Position numbers and translations under genes: made by a program. A stretch of DNA of 18,084 bases, from positions 1 to 18,084 of the forward strand of contig DATKWV010000185.1 of NCBI GenBank assembly GCA_035529405.1, written 5' to 3'. How positions within the stretch are numbered: the first letter of the stretch is position 1; every line of letters starts with the position of its first letter. The notes beneath the pieces are model-generated. The model saw nothing but the letters and a program-made list of their open reading frames with translations, was not told the DNA's origin and did not search any database. Positions 5,653 to 14,199 of this stretch are shown piece after piece. This DNA is from DATKWV01 sp035529405 (GTDB lineage: Bacteria > Planctomycetota > Phycisphaerae > Sedimentisphaerales > Anaerobacaceae).

Positions 5653-8600
5653 ATGTCCGGCAAATTACTGTTGGTTTCGCTGGCGATTACAGGTGTGTTC
5701 CTGTGCTGTGGTATGCAAAGAGCCGAAGCCGCCGGCTCTGAGACCGGAGGCGATGAGACTGTGGCTTTGGCGGATGGTTTTCTCGATCCGCCGGTCTCGG
5801 CCAGGCCCAGAGCATTTTGGGACTGGCTCAACGGCAATGTCAGTCTGTCACAGATAAAGCGTGACCTCGAGCAAGCCAAGGACAAAGGAATGGGCGGGCT
5901 TGACATCTGGGACGTCGGTGCCATCGACGACCCGAAAGGTATTATTCCGGGCGGACCGGCTTTTCTGGGGCCGGAGTCGCTGGGGGCAATCGGCTATACC
6001 GTAAGACAGGCCACGCGCCTGGGCCTGGAATTGGGGTTTATCAGTGCCAGCAGCTGGAATACCGGCGGTGCGTGGGTGGAACCCAGGCACGGTACGATGG
6101 GCTTGTACCAGTCTCAAATAACGCAAGTCGGACCGGGGCGGTTTTCACAGAGTTTACCATTTCCGGAAGTTGACGAGAAATGCCCGAAAGGCGGCGATGG
6201 TCTGCCAATTTACTACAAGGACGTTGCAGTTCTGGCATTTCCCGAAACGCAGGAAAAACTGATAACGGATGCCTCTTTGGTTATCGACCTGACCAGCCGG
6301 CTGGACAAAGACGGCCAGCTCACGTGGGATATTCCCGCCGGCCGGTGGGTGATTATGCGATTGGTCTGCACCAATATCGGGCAGCATTTGTGGGTGCCCA
6401 GCCCGAATTCGGACGGATTGATAATCGACCACTTCAGCCCGGAAGCCGTCGAGACGCACTTCGAATATATAATAGACAAGCTGCTGGGCGAGCTCGGCAG
6501 TTTCAAGGGCACGGCCTTGAAGTATATGCATATGGACAGCTACGAAGTGCAGGGACTAATGTGGACCCCTAAGTTCGTCGAGGAGTTTAAGAAACGCCGC
6601 GATTACGATATGACTGCATATCTTCCTGTTTTGTTCGGATGGACGGTGCAGAACAAAGACATAACCGAACGGTTCCTGTACGATTTCAGGAAGACACTTT
6701 CGGATTTGATTGTGGACTGTCACTACACCAAGGCCAGAGAAGTATTAAACAAATACGGTCTGGGGCTGGCCGCCGAAGCGGGAGGGCCGGGACAGCCGCT
6801 GCATGACTGTCCGTTCGAGTCCCTCAGCGCAGTGGGGGCGCTTGATATAATGCGAGGTGAGTTCTGGAACGAGCACTATTTCAGAGATGAAAACGGTATC
6901 GACATACTGTGGCTGGTGAAGGAAATCGCCTGTGCAGCGCATATCTACGGCAAAAAGGTCGTGGATATGGAGGCGTTCACAAGCTGGCGTCACTGGCAGG
7001 AAGGCCCGTTCGAGTATAAGCCGCTGGCCGACCGTGCAATGTGCGGCGGCACAAATCTTTTTACATTTCATACGTTTCCGCATAATCCGCCCGAGGCCGG
7101 TCGGCCTGGATGGGCCTACCACGCAGGAACACATATGGGCCCGACCCGCGTCTGGTGGCCGATGGCCAGGCCGTTTATTGACTATTTATCCCGCTGCAGC
7201 TACGTTCTCCAGCAGGGCCTTTTCGTCGGCGACGTATGCTATTACTATGGCGATAAGGCTCCGAATTTTGTAAAGCCAAAACATATGGGCATCTCTCCCG
7301 GAGCCGGCTACGACTACGATGTTACCAATACTGACGTAATTCTGAACCGAATGGCCGTGAAAAACGGCAGGATAGTACTGCCGGACGGGATGAGCTATGA
7401 ATTACTTGTTTTGCCGGACCAGCAGGATATGCCGTTGACGGTATTGAAAAAGCTGGAAAAGATGGTCAAGTCAGGCGCTACGGTAGTCGGGCCTAAGCCG
7501 ACCGGCGTGGCCGGCCTTGCCGATTACCGCAGACGTAGTAAAAAAGTTCAGAAGCTGGCGAAAAAACTCTGGGGGCCCTGCGACGGCGAAAAGGTCAAGG
7601 AGCACCGTTACGGTAAAGGCAGGATTATATGGGGCCGGACGCCGCGACAGATTCTGCAGGAAAGAGGTATCGGGCCGGACTTCAGCTACACTACCGCCAA
7701 CAAGCAAATCCGTCTGGATTACATACATCGCCGTACTGAAAACGCGGATATATACTTCGTACGAAATGAAAATGAAAGTATGTACTGTCAGACCGACTGT
7801 ATTTTCCGTGTTGCCGGCAAAATTCCCGAATTGTGGCTGCCGGACACCGGCGAGATGCGAAAGTGCCCGGTTTATGATTTTGTCGAAGGCGGTACGAAAG
7901 TGCCATTACAATTGGCGCCGGCTGGTTCGGTATTCGTGGTGTTCCGCGAAAAGGCCGGTCAAAATCATATCGTTTCTGTCAGCACACCGTCCGTTAAGCC
8001 CGGTGCCGCTTGCGTGGAGGTTCTGGCAGCAGGAGATAACAACGTTGAATTGCTGGCTTTCAAACCAGGAACTTATGTTTTAGAAACAGCCGGCGGCGGC
8101 AGAAGAATTGATGTCGAGTCCGTGCCGGCAGAACTTGAAATTGCAGGGCCTTGGGATGTGTGCTTCCCTTACGGCTGGGGTGCACCACCAACGGTGGTCT
8201 TCGATGAGCTTATCTCCTGGAGCCAGCACGCCGACGAGGGAATCAAATACTTTTCCGGCATCGCCACTTATCGCAAGGAATTCGAGATTCCAGCCGAGAT
8301 GCTTGGCTGTGATAAACAGCTTATGCTGGATTTGGGCGGTGTCAGGGTCGTGGCTGACGTATATCTGAACGGCAGGCATCTGGGCATAGTCTGGAAGCCG
8401 CCATTCCAGTTGGATATCAGCGGGGCGGCCAAGGTCGGCAGCAATCGGCTCGTGGTCGAGGTTGCGAATGTATGGTCGAACCGGATAGTCGGTGACAGCA
8501 AACTGCCCGAAAGTAAAAGATATACCCGGACAAATATACCCATGGCCGTCAATGACAGATTTCTGCCGCTTGTTCCGTGGGAAAAAGCACCCCTGCTGAA

Positions 8601-8667
8601 ATCGGGTCTGTCTGGGCCGGTCCGGGTGATTTCCGCGAAAAAAATAAAAGTGAAACTGCCTCAGTAA
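5653..8667 (+). CDS. Secreted GH106-type glycoside hydrolase (alpha-L-rhamnosidase family), copy 1
   Basis: Large secreted enzyme of 1004 residues, most likely removing alpha-L-rhamnose or a related sugar from a complex glycan outside the cytoplasm. A signal peptide occupies about 1-26 (AEA-AG cleavage likely). The GH106 catalytic region runs to about 590. Family hallmarks are PPVSARPRAFWDWLNGNV, the KGMGGLDIWDVG stretch, LGLELGFISASSWNTGG, HMDSYE (D295, E298) followed by MWTPKF, AAEAGGPG (E375), RGEFW (E403) and VDMEAFTS (E440). Beta-rich domains follow, ending with a galactose-binding-like sandwich (about 830-950, LDLGGVRVVADVYLNGRHLG). I cannot assign catalytic residues with certainty. The ATG at 5653 is preferred over the GTG at 5647 because GAGG at 5642-5645 is spaced correctly only for the ATG. 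It is followed by its paralogue at 8781. The substrate is unproven. Confidence 0.9.
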   Translation: MSGKLLLVSLAITGVFLCCGMQRAEAAGSETGGDETVALADGFLDPPVSARPRAFWDWLNGNVSLSQIKRDLEQAKDKGMGGLDIWDVGAIDDPKGIIPGGPAFLGPESLGAIGYTVRQATRLGLELGFISASSWNTGGAWVEPRHGTMGLYQSQITQVGPGRFSQSLPFPEVDEKCPKGGDGLPIYYKDVAVLAFPETQEKLITDASLVIDLTSRLDKDGQLTWDIPAGRWVIMRLVCTNIGQHLWVPSPNSDGLIIDHFSPEAVETHFEYIIDKLLGELGSFKGTALKYMHMDSYEVQGLMWTPKFVEEFKKRRDYDMTAYLPVLFGWTVQNKDITERFLYDFRKTLSDLIVDCHYTKAREVLNKYGLGLAAEAGGPGQPLHDCPFESLSAVGALDIMRGEFWNEHYFRDENGIDILWLVKEIACAAHIYGKKVVDMEAFTSWRHWQEGPFEYKPLADRAMCGGTNLFTFHTFPHNPPEAGRPGWAYHAGTHMGPTRVWWPMARPFIDYLSRCSYVLQQGLFVGDVCYYYGDKAPNFVKPKHMGISPGAGYDYDVTNTDVILNRMAVKNGRIVLPDGMSYELLVLPDQQDMPLTVLKKLEKMVKSGATVVGPKPTGVAGLADYRRRSKKVQKLAKKLWGPCDGEKVKEHRYGKGRIIWGRTPRQILQERGIGPDFSYTTANKQIRLDYIHRRTENADIYFVRNENESMYCQTDCIFRVAGKIPELWLPDTGEMRKCPVYDFVEGGTKVPLQLAPAGSVFVVFREKAGQNHIVSVSTPSVKPGAACVEVLAAGDNNVELLAFKPGTYVLETAGGGRRIDVESVPAELEIAGPWDVCFPYGWGAPPTVVFDELISWSQHADEGIKYFSGIATYRKEFEIPAEMLGCDKQLMLDLGGVRVVADVYLNGRHLGIVWKPPFQLDISGAAKVGSNRLVVEVANVWSNRIVGDSKLPESKRYTRTNIPMAVNDRFLPLVPWEKAPLLKSGLSGPVRVISAKKIKVKLPQ

Positions 8668-8680
8668 TGCTTTACTGCAG

Positions 8681-8703
8681 CAGCGGCAAATTAAAAACCG
8701 CTG
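8681..8703. repeat. Palindromic element, copy 2, upstream of the second GH106 gene
   Basis: Inverted repeat CAGCGG-N11-CCGCTG with the same CAAATTAAAA core as copy 1 and one base shorter. It starts 13 nt after the stop of the first GH106 gene and ends 77 nt before the second GH106 start, close to the spacing of copy 1. It has no T-run, so it is not a standard terminator. A regulatory or RNA-level role is inferred from its repeated placement. Confidence 0.6.
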
Positions 8704-8780
8704 GTTGCCGGAGACTGTTATGATGCAGTAGCCGGCCGGCTGCAGAACTCAAAGACCCGTTCATGAAAGGAGAATGGAGT

Positions 8781-11700
8781 ATGTCCTTTAGGTCACCAGC
8801 AATAACCGCGCTGACGATATTTTTGCTTTTTTTCGTTGATTGTTACACTGCCGACGCGGCCGGGGCAGACGAGACGCCGGATTTGTCCGATGGCTTTGTA
8901 AGCCCGCCGCTGCAGGCAAGACCGAGGGCGTACTGGGCCTGGATGAATGGGTATGTCAACCTGCCGCAGCTTAATCGCGAGCTCGAGGACGCCAGGGAAA
9001 AAGGGATGGGCGGGCTTGATATATTTGATGTCGGCGCTATCGATGACCCTGACGGAATTGTGCCGGCGGGACCGGCATTTCTCGGGCCCGAATCGCTGGA
9101 GGCTATAGATTACGTAGTAAGACGAGCAGGACAACTGGGTCTGGAACTGGGCCTGATTACCTCCAGCAGCTGGAATGCAGGCGGACCGTGGGTAAAGCCC
9201 GAAAATGGCCAGATGGGGCTGTTTTATTCGGAGGCTGTTGTCACCGGGCCGGGGCTGTTCACAAAGATTCTGCCGTTTCCAGAGGTGCCTGAGACCTGCG
9301 TTAAAGGACAGGACGGGCTGCCTGTTTATTATAAAGATACAGCAGTACTGGCATTACCCTGGGATGAAAAGAAACTTATAAAAGACGTTGAATCGGTGAA
9401 GGTCTTAACTCGGCGGCTTGACGTAAAAGGCAGACTGTTGTGGCATGTGCCGCCCGGCAAGTGGGTGATTATGCGGTTTGTATGTGTGTCTGTCGGCCAG
9501 CACCTGTACCTTCCCAGCCCGAACTCAACAGGGCTGATAATTGACCACTTCAGCGCAGAAGCGGTCGAGATGCATTTTGAATATATAGTGGAAAAACTTC
9601 TGCAGCAGATGCCCGACCTGAAGGATACGGCCTTGAAGTTTCTTTATCTGCCCAGCTATGAGGTGGCCAGCTATGGAGATGCGGGCCTTGTATGGACGCC
9701 CAAAATGGTCGAGCAGTTCGAAAAATATCGCACCTACGATATGACACCGTATCTGCCGGTTTTGTTCGGATGGACGATGCAGGATAAAGATATAACGAGC
9801 CGGTTTAAGTATGATTTCAATAAGACGCTGTCGGATTTGATTATAGACTGCCATTATGCCAAGGCCAGGGAAGTGTCGAACAAGTATGGGCTGGCCTTGT
9901 GTTCGGAGGCCGGCGGCCCGGGTCAGCCGCTGCATAACTGCCCGTTCGAGGCCCTCAGAGCCCTGGGGGCGCTGGATGTGCCGCGGGGCGAATTCTGGAA
10001 CCAGCACTACTTCAGAGATGATGACGGTATAGATATATTGTGGCTGGTCAAGGAGATAGCCTGCGCAAGCCATATATACGGCAAAAAAATCGTGGATATG
10101 GAGGCTTTTACAAGTTTCCGCCACTGGCAGGACGGCCCGTTTGAACTCAAGGGCCTTGCCGACCGTGCGATGTGCGGCGGCACGAACCTTTTTACGTTTC
10201 ATACTTCGCCGCATACCCCGCCGCAGGCTGGCAAACCCGGCTGGGCCTACCACGCAGGTACACACATGGGAACAAACAGGGTTTGGTGGCCGATGGCAAA
10301 GCCTTTTATGGATTATCTTGCGCGATGCAGCTATCTGCTGCAGCAGGGCCTTTTTGTGGCCGATGTATGCTACTATTACGGTGACAAGGCGCCGAATTTT
10401 GTCAAACCAAAGCACGTTGACCCATCACTGGGTTCCGGTTACGACTACGATGTTACCAATTCCGAGGTGATTCTGACGCGAATGAGCGTCAAGGACGGCA
10501 AAATCGTATTGCCGGACGGAATCAGCTACGAACTGCTGGTTTTACCTGATGAAAAAAATATGCCTCTTAAGGTGCTTCAGAAACTTGAAACGATGGTCCA
10601 GCAGGGTGCGTTGATTGTCGGGGCCAAACCCACGGGCGTTGACGGCCTTGCCGATTACAAAATTCGCAGTGAACAGGTGCGCAGACTGGCAGATAAAATC
10701 TGGGGCCCCTGTGACGGCGACAGTGTCACCGAAAATTCGTACGGCAAGGGGAAAATTATCCAGGGACGCAGTTTAAAACAGATATTGCGGGACAAAGGTA
10801 TTGGGCCCGATTTTGTCTTTATCGGCAAAGACAAGGAAACGGACCTTGATTATATTCATCGTCGCACCGACAAAGAGGATATTTACTTTGTAACAAACAA
10901 GAGAATGCGGGCGGATTGGGCCGATTGTGTTTTCAGGGTCAGCGGCAAGGTACCGGAGCTTTGGGCGCCGGATACCGGAAGAATTCGCAGTTGTGTTGTT
11001 TATGATTTTGTCCAGGGCGGCACGCGTGTGCGGCTTAGGTTTGAGCCTAAGGGCTCGGTGTTTGTGGTTTTTCGCAAAAAGGCAGACAAAAGTAACATCA
11101 CGGCGGTCAAAACCGACGGCCAAAGTGTTTTTCCCATCGTACCGGGTACCGAACATCAGGGCGATTGTGTGAAAGTTTCGCTAACCGACAAAGGTGCAAT
11201 TGAGGCTGTAGTGCTGCGGGAAGGTGAATACGTATTCGAGAGAGCAGGCGGCAGAAAAATAGTAAAACAAATTGGCGCCGTGCCGCTGGTGGTGGAAATC
11301 GTCGGTCCGTGGGAAGTGCGTTTTCCTCACGGATGGGGCGGGCCGCAGTCAAAAGTCTTTGAGCGACTTATATCCTGGACAGAGGATTCAGATGACGGAG
11401 TAAAATACTTTTCCGGCATTGCAACTTATTATAAGCAGTTCACTATTGCCGAAAGTCTTGTCGGCGATGACAGGCAGCTTGTTCTGGATTTGGGCAGCGT
11501 ACGCGTGACTGCCGATGTTTATTTGAACGGCAGGCATTTAGGCATACTCTGGAAACAGCCTTTCGCCGTGGATATAACCGATACTGTTAAACCGGGCAGC
11601 AATCATCTTGTAGTCGAAGTAGCGAACACCTGGTCAAACCGGCTTGCCGGCGATGCCCGCAATCCTGACAGTACGCAATACTGCCGCACGAACATATCAA

Positions 11701-11825
11701 AAGCGGTGAACGACAGGTTCATTCCTCTTGTGCCGTGGGAAAAAGCGCCGCTGCTTGAGTCGGGCCTGATGGGGCCGGTGCGGGTGATTTCGGCAAAGAA
11801 AGTACAGCTGAGGTCGGGAAAATAA
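8781..11825 (+). CDS. Secreted GH106-type glycoside hydrolase (alpha-L-rhamnosidase family), copy 2
   Basis: Paralogue of the gene at 5653, 1014 residues, same domain order: signal peptide (about 1-27, ADA-AG), GH106 catalytic region, beta domains and a C-terminal galactose-binding-like sandwich (LDLGSVRVTADVYLNGRHLG). Hallmarks kept include the KGMGGLDIFDVG stretch, SSSWNAGG, SEAGGPG (E376), RGEFW and VDMEAFTS (E441). The key difference is at the conserved HMDSYE site of copy 1. Here it reads YLPSYE (P291, E294) and is followed by a few extra residues (ASYGD) before the shared WTPK. That suggests altered specificity or activity. The ATG at 8781 is chosen over the upstream ATG at 8763 because AAAGGAG (8766-8772) is 8 nt before it. 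It lies 113 nt after copy 1 with its own palindromic element, so it may have its own promoter as well as readthrough. Confidence 0.9.
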   Translation: MSFRSPAITALTIFLLFFVDCYTADAAGADETPDLSDGFVSPPLQARPRAYWAWMNGYVNLPQLNRELEDAREKGMGGLDIFDVGAIDDPDGIVPAGPAFLGPESLEAIDYVVRRAGQLGLELGLITSSSWNAGGPWVKPENGQMGLFYSEAVVTGPGLFTKILPFPEVPETCVKGQDGLPVYYKDTAVLALPWDEKKLIKDVESVKVLTRRLDVKGRLLWHVPPGKWVIMRFVCVSVGQHLYLPSPNSTGLIIDHFSAEAVEMHFEYIVEKLLQQMPDLKDTALKFLYLPSYEVASYGDAGLVWTPKMVEQFEKYRTYDMTPYLPVLFGWTMQDKDITSRFKYDFNKTLSDLIIDCHYAKAREVSNKYGLALCSEAGGPGQPLHNCPFEALRALGALDVPRGEFWNQHYFRDDDGIDILWLVKEIACASHIYGKKIVDMEAFTSFRHWQDGPFELKGLADRAMCGGTNLFTFHTSPHTPPQAGKPGWAYHAGTHMGTNRVWWPMAKPFMDYLARCSYLLQQGLFVADVCYYYGDKAPNFVKPKHVDPSLGSGYDYDVTNSEVILTRMSVKDGKIVLPDGISYELLVLPDEKNMPLKVLQKLETMVQQGALIVGAKPTGVDGLADYKIRSEQVRRLADKIWGPCDGDSVTENSYGKGKIIQGRSLKQILRDKGIGPDFVFIGKDKETDLDYIHRRTDKEDIYFVTNKRMRADWADCVFRVSGKVPELWAPDTGRIRSCVVYDFVQGGTRVRLRFEPKGSVFVVFRKKADKSNITAVKTDGQSVFPIVPGTEHQGDCVKVSLTDKGAIEAVVLREGEYVFERAGGRKIVKQIGAVPLVVEIVGPWEVRFPHGWGGPQSKVFERLISWTEDSDDGVKYFSGIATYYKQFTIAESLVGDDRQLVLDLGSVRVTADVYLNGRHLGILWKQPFAVDITDTVKPGSNHLVVEVANTWSNRLAGDARNPDSTQYCRTNISKAVNDRFIPLVPWEKAPLLESGLMGPVRVISAKKVQLRSGK

Positions 11826-11833
11826 ATGATCGC

Positions 11834-11880
11834 TGTCAGCCTGTGTAAAAGCAGCCGGTTGTAAGCGCGACAGGCTGATA
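11834..11880. other. Inverted repeat between the second GH106 gene and the alpha/beta hydrolase gene
   Basis: TCAGCCTGT (11836-11844) pairs perfectly with ACAGGCTGA (11870-11878), with a 25-nt loop. One wobble pair and one further pair extend the stem outward. There is no following T-run, so it is not a canonical intrinsic terminator. An mRNA processing or stability structure, or an operator, is possible. Confidence 0.4.
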
Positions 11881-11910
11881 AGTGGAGTGTGTTGTAAAAG
11901 GGATTTTACG

Positions 11911-12789
11911 GTGTTTAATTACCTGCAGGCTTTTGTTATGGGAAAAACAGTTGTATCCGTTATTGTGCTTTTGTTTTGCGCCTATGGGGCAATAGGATTG
12001 GTCCTGTACTTTATGCAGAGCAGTTTTCTTTACAAGCCCGTGCGTGAGGTACTTTATACACCTGCGGAGCTGGGGTTGGACTTCGAAGACGTGTTTTTCG
12101 AAAGCGCAGAAGGTGTACAGTTAAACGGCTGGTATATTCCTTCAGAAAAGTCACAGCCTACGGTGCTTTTCTGTCATGGCAACGGCGGTAATATGTATCA
12201 CCGCCTGGACAGTATAAATATGTTTTACAATCTCGGCTTGAATTGCTTTATTTTTGACTATCGCGGGTATGGTAACAGCGAAGGCAAACCGAGCGAGGAG
12301 GGCACGTATCTGGATGTTGAAGCGGCCTACAAATGGCTTGTCTCGGAAAAGGAAACTTCGCCGGCCGATATTATTGTTTTTGGCAGAAGCCTCGGTGCCA
12401 GTATTGCCGCACAACTGGCAAGCAGATACCAGGTCAAAGCTTTGATTATGGAGAGCGGTTTTACCTCTTATCCCGATATCGGCCAAAAGTTTTACCCGTA
12501 TATGCCCGTGCGGTTGTTTGCAAAATTCAACTACCCGACGATTGATTATGTCAAATCTGTCAAGTGTCCCGTGATGGTCATACACAGCAGAACGGACGAG
12601 ATAGTGCCGTTTGAATTCGGTGTGGAGCTGTACCAGGCTGTGGACGGCCCCGGCGAATTTGTGGAAATCAACGGCGGTCACAACGACGGCTTTCTTGTTT
12701 CCAGCGAGATTTACAAAAAGGCCTGGCTGAACTGGCTGGAATTCTTAGAAGAACATCAGGCAAAACTTGAGCGGCACCGGGCCGGTTGA
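11911..12789 (+). CDS. Membrane-anchored alpha/beta hydrolase (BEM46/ABHD13-like)
   Basis: Serine hydrolase of about 292 residues with one N-terminal membrane helix (about 11-35), so the catalytic domain probably faces the periplasm. Numbered from 11911: oxyanion region CHGNGGN (about 88-94), DYRGYGNSEG (about 116-125), nucleophile S160 in GRSLGAS, acid D229 in HSRTDEIVP, and H257 in NGGHNDGF. The triad is complete. The family contains esterases, thioesterases and proteins of unknown substrate. Inside a glycan-degradation block, removal of acetyl or other acyl groups is plausible but unproven. I chose the GTG at 11911 because AAAGGGA lies 7 nt upstream; the frame is open from 11887, and an ATG at 11938 lacks a clear ribosome site. 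It lies between the GH106 pair and the TIM-barrel pair on the same strand. Confidence 0.85.
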   Translation: MFNYLQAFVMGKTVVSVIVLLFCAYGAIGLVLYFMQSSFLYKPVREVLYTPAELGLDFEDVFFESAEGVQLNGWYIPSEKSQPTVLFCHGNGGNMYHRLDSINMFYNLGLNCFIFDYRGYGNSEGKPSEEGTYLDVEAAYKWLVSEKETSPADIIVFGRSLGASIAAQLASRYQVKALIMESGFTSYPDIGQKFYPYMPVRLFAKFNYPTIDYVKSVKCPVMVIHSRTDEIVPFEFGVELYQAVDGPGEFVEINGGHNDGFLVSSEIYKKAWLNWLEFLEEHQAKLERHRAG

Positions 12790-12866
12790 TAATTTATATT
12801 CTTGTTTTTTGAGTTTTTTATTTTGAATCAGGCTGAAATAAGAAAACAACGAAAGGAACTGTCATT

Positions 12867-14114
12867 ATGAACAAGAGCATAAAGGTGCTGTTGCTTGTTA
12901 CGTGCGGGGTTATGTGTGCACTGATGCCAGGCTATGATGTAAACGCGGAGACAAGTCCGTATGTGAAATGGGAAAAGGGTCCGTCGCCTGATGCCGGTTT
13001 CTTTCCCATCGCCGTCTGGGCGCAGAACCCGACCAATGCCAAAAAATACAAGGCCGCCGGTATCAACACGTACGTCAGTCTTTACAGAGGACCCACGGAC
13101 CAACAGTTGGCGCAGTTGCAAGAGGCTGGTATGAAGGTTGTCTGTCACCAGAACCCGACGGGGCTTAAGCACATAAACGATGCGACCATTATCGGCTGGA
13201 TGCACGGCGATGAGCCGGATAACGCAAAAGATATGGAAAGACATTGGAAAGACGTTTCACGTATCAAAGAGGCCTGGCCGGATGCACCGGAAAAAACCTT
13301 TGAAGAATGGGGCAAATGGGGACCTCCTATTCCGCCGAAGTTCACGCAGAAAAGTTATGCCAAGGTCAAGGCCGCTGACCCGTCCCGGCCGGTGTTTCTC
13401 AACCTCGGGCAGGGTGTGGCCTACGATAACTACAAGGGGCGAGGTATTCGCAGCAGGCACCTCGAAGACTATCCCGAATACATCAAAGGCTGTGATATAG
13501 CCTCGTTCGACATCTACCCGGTAGTTCACGGAAAAGAAGAAGTTTCGGGCAAGCTGTGGTACGTTCCCCAAGGCGTTAAGAGACTGAAGGTATGGGCTAA
13601 AGACAAAATCGTATGGAACTGTATCGAGTGTACCCGCATAAGTAATGCCGAGCTGAAAAAAGCTACCCCGCATCAGGTAAAATGCGAGGTGTGGATGGCG
13701 ATTGTTCACGGCTCGATGGGATTGGTTTACTTTGTCCACGAATGGCAGCCGAAGTTTAACGAAGCGGCCCTTTTGGACGACCCACAGATGCTTGCAGCGG
13801 TCACGGCCATCAATCGTCAGGTCACGGAACTGGCGCCGGTGCTGAATAGTTCCACCGTCACAGGCACGGCGTGTGTTGCTTCCAGTAACGAAGATGTCCC
13901 CATAGCGTTAATGATGAAAAAATATAAAGACGCTGTTTATGTTTTTGCAGTAGGTATGCGCCAAGGCAGCACGGACGCGATTTTTACGCTCGGCGGCATA
14001 GAAGGCCAAAAGCAAGTTGAGGTCATCGGAGAGAAGCGAACGATTGAGTCTATAAACGGTGTTTTCAGGGACAAGTTCGAACCCTGGGATGTGAACATCT
14101 ATCGAATCAGATAG
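12867..14114 (+). CDS. Secreted TIM-barrel glycosidase-like protein of unknown family, copy 1
   Basis: Uncharacterised secreted protein of 415 residues. The signal peptide is about 1-27 (VNA-ET likely). The body looks like a (beta/alpha)8 hydrolase: FFPIAVWAQNP, AAGINTYVSLY, IIGWMHGDEPDN (E116), VFLNLGQG, IASFDIYPVV, IVWNCIECTR (E254) and MGLVYFVHEW (E292). A C-terminal beta domain starts near 335 and ends in VEVIGEKRTI and FEPWDVNIYR, a layout seen in clan GH-A enzymes. E116 and E292 are the best guesses for an acid/base and nucleophile pair, by position only. I recall homologues in Planctomycetota and Verrucomicrobiota, annotated only as hypothetical. GAAAGGA about 10 nt upstream supports the ATG. 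It lies 77 nt after the alpha/beta hydrolase and 85 nt before its own paralogue. Function is not established. Confidence 0.87.
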   Translation: MNKSIKVLLLVTCGVMCALMPGYDVNAETSPYVKWEKGPSPDAGFFPIAVWAQNPTNAKKYKAAGINTYVSLYRGPTDQQLAQLQEAGMKVVCHQNPTGLKHINDATIIGWMHGDEPDNAKDMERHWKDVSRIKEAWPDAPEKTFEEWGKWGPPIPPKFTQKSYAKVKAADPSRPVFLNLGQGVAYDNYKGRGIRSRHLEDYPEYIKGCDIASFDIYPVVHGKEEVSGKLWYVPQGVKRLKVWAKDKIVWNCIECTRISNAELKKATPHQVKCEVWMAIVHGSMGLVYFVHEWQPKFNEAALLDDPQMLAAVTAINRQVTELAPVLNSSTVTGTACVASSNEDVPIALMMKKYKDAVYVFAVGMRQGSTDAIFTLGGIEGQKQVEVIGEKRTIESINGVFRDKFEPWDVNIYRIR

Positions 14115-14199
14115 GAAAGGAAAATCCTCGGCAGGTGGAGTTGCGCTGTAGTATTAACACGGTTGAATAATCTTGACACAAAATGAAAGGGTTATTGAG

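Noticed and set aside
8724..8744. Second palindrome-like stretch before the second GH106 gene (TGCAG ... CTGCA around GCCGGCCGGC)
   Set aside because: Pairing needs a three-base bulge and a tiny loop, and nothing similar lies before the first GH106 gene, so I do not call it functional.
9525..10415. Long antisense frame of 296 codons inside the second GH106 gene
   Set aside because: A shadow of a GC-rich coding region. The plus-strand frame carries all GH106 motifs, and the antisense product has none.
12781..12830. Intrinsic terminator after the alpha/beta hydrolase gene
   Set aside because: The only hairpin (ACCG-GGC-CGGT) has four base pairs and the T-run is about 20 nt further on, too far for a normal terminator.
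14173..14178. TTGACA as a -35 box or TTG start for the second TIM-barrel-like gene
   Set aside because: A -10 at normal spacing would fall on the start codon and is not TATAAT-like. The TTG lacks a ribosome site, while the ATG at 14200 has one and gives a clean signal peptide.
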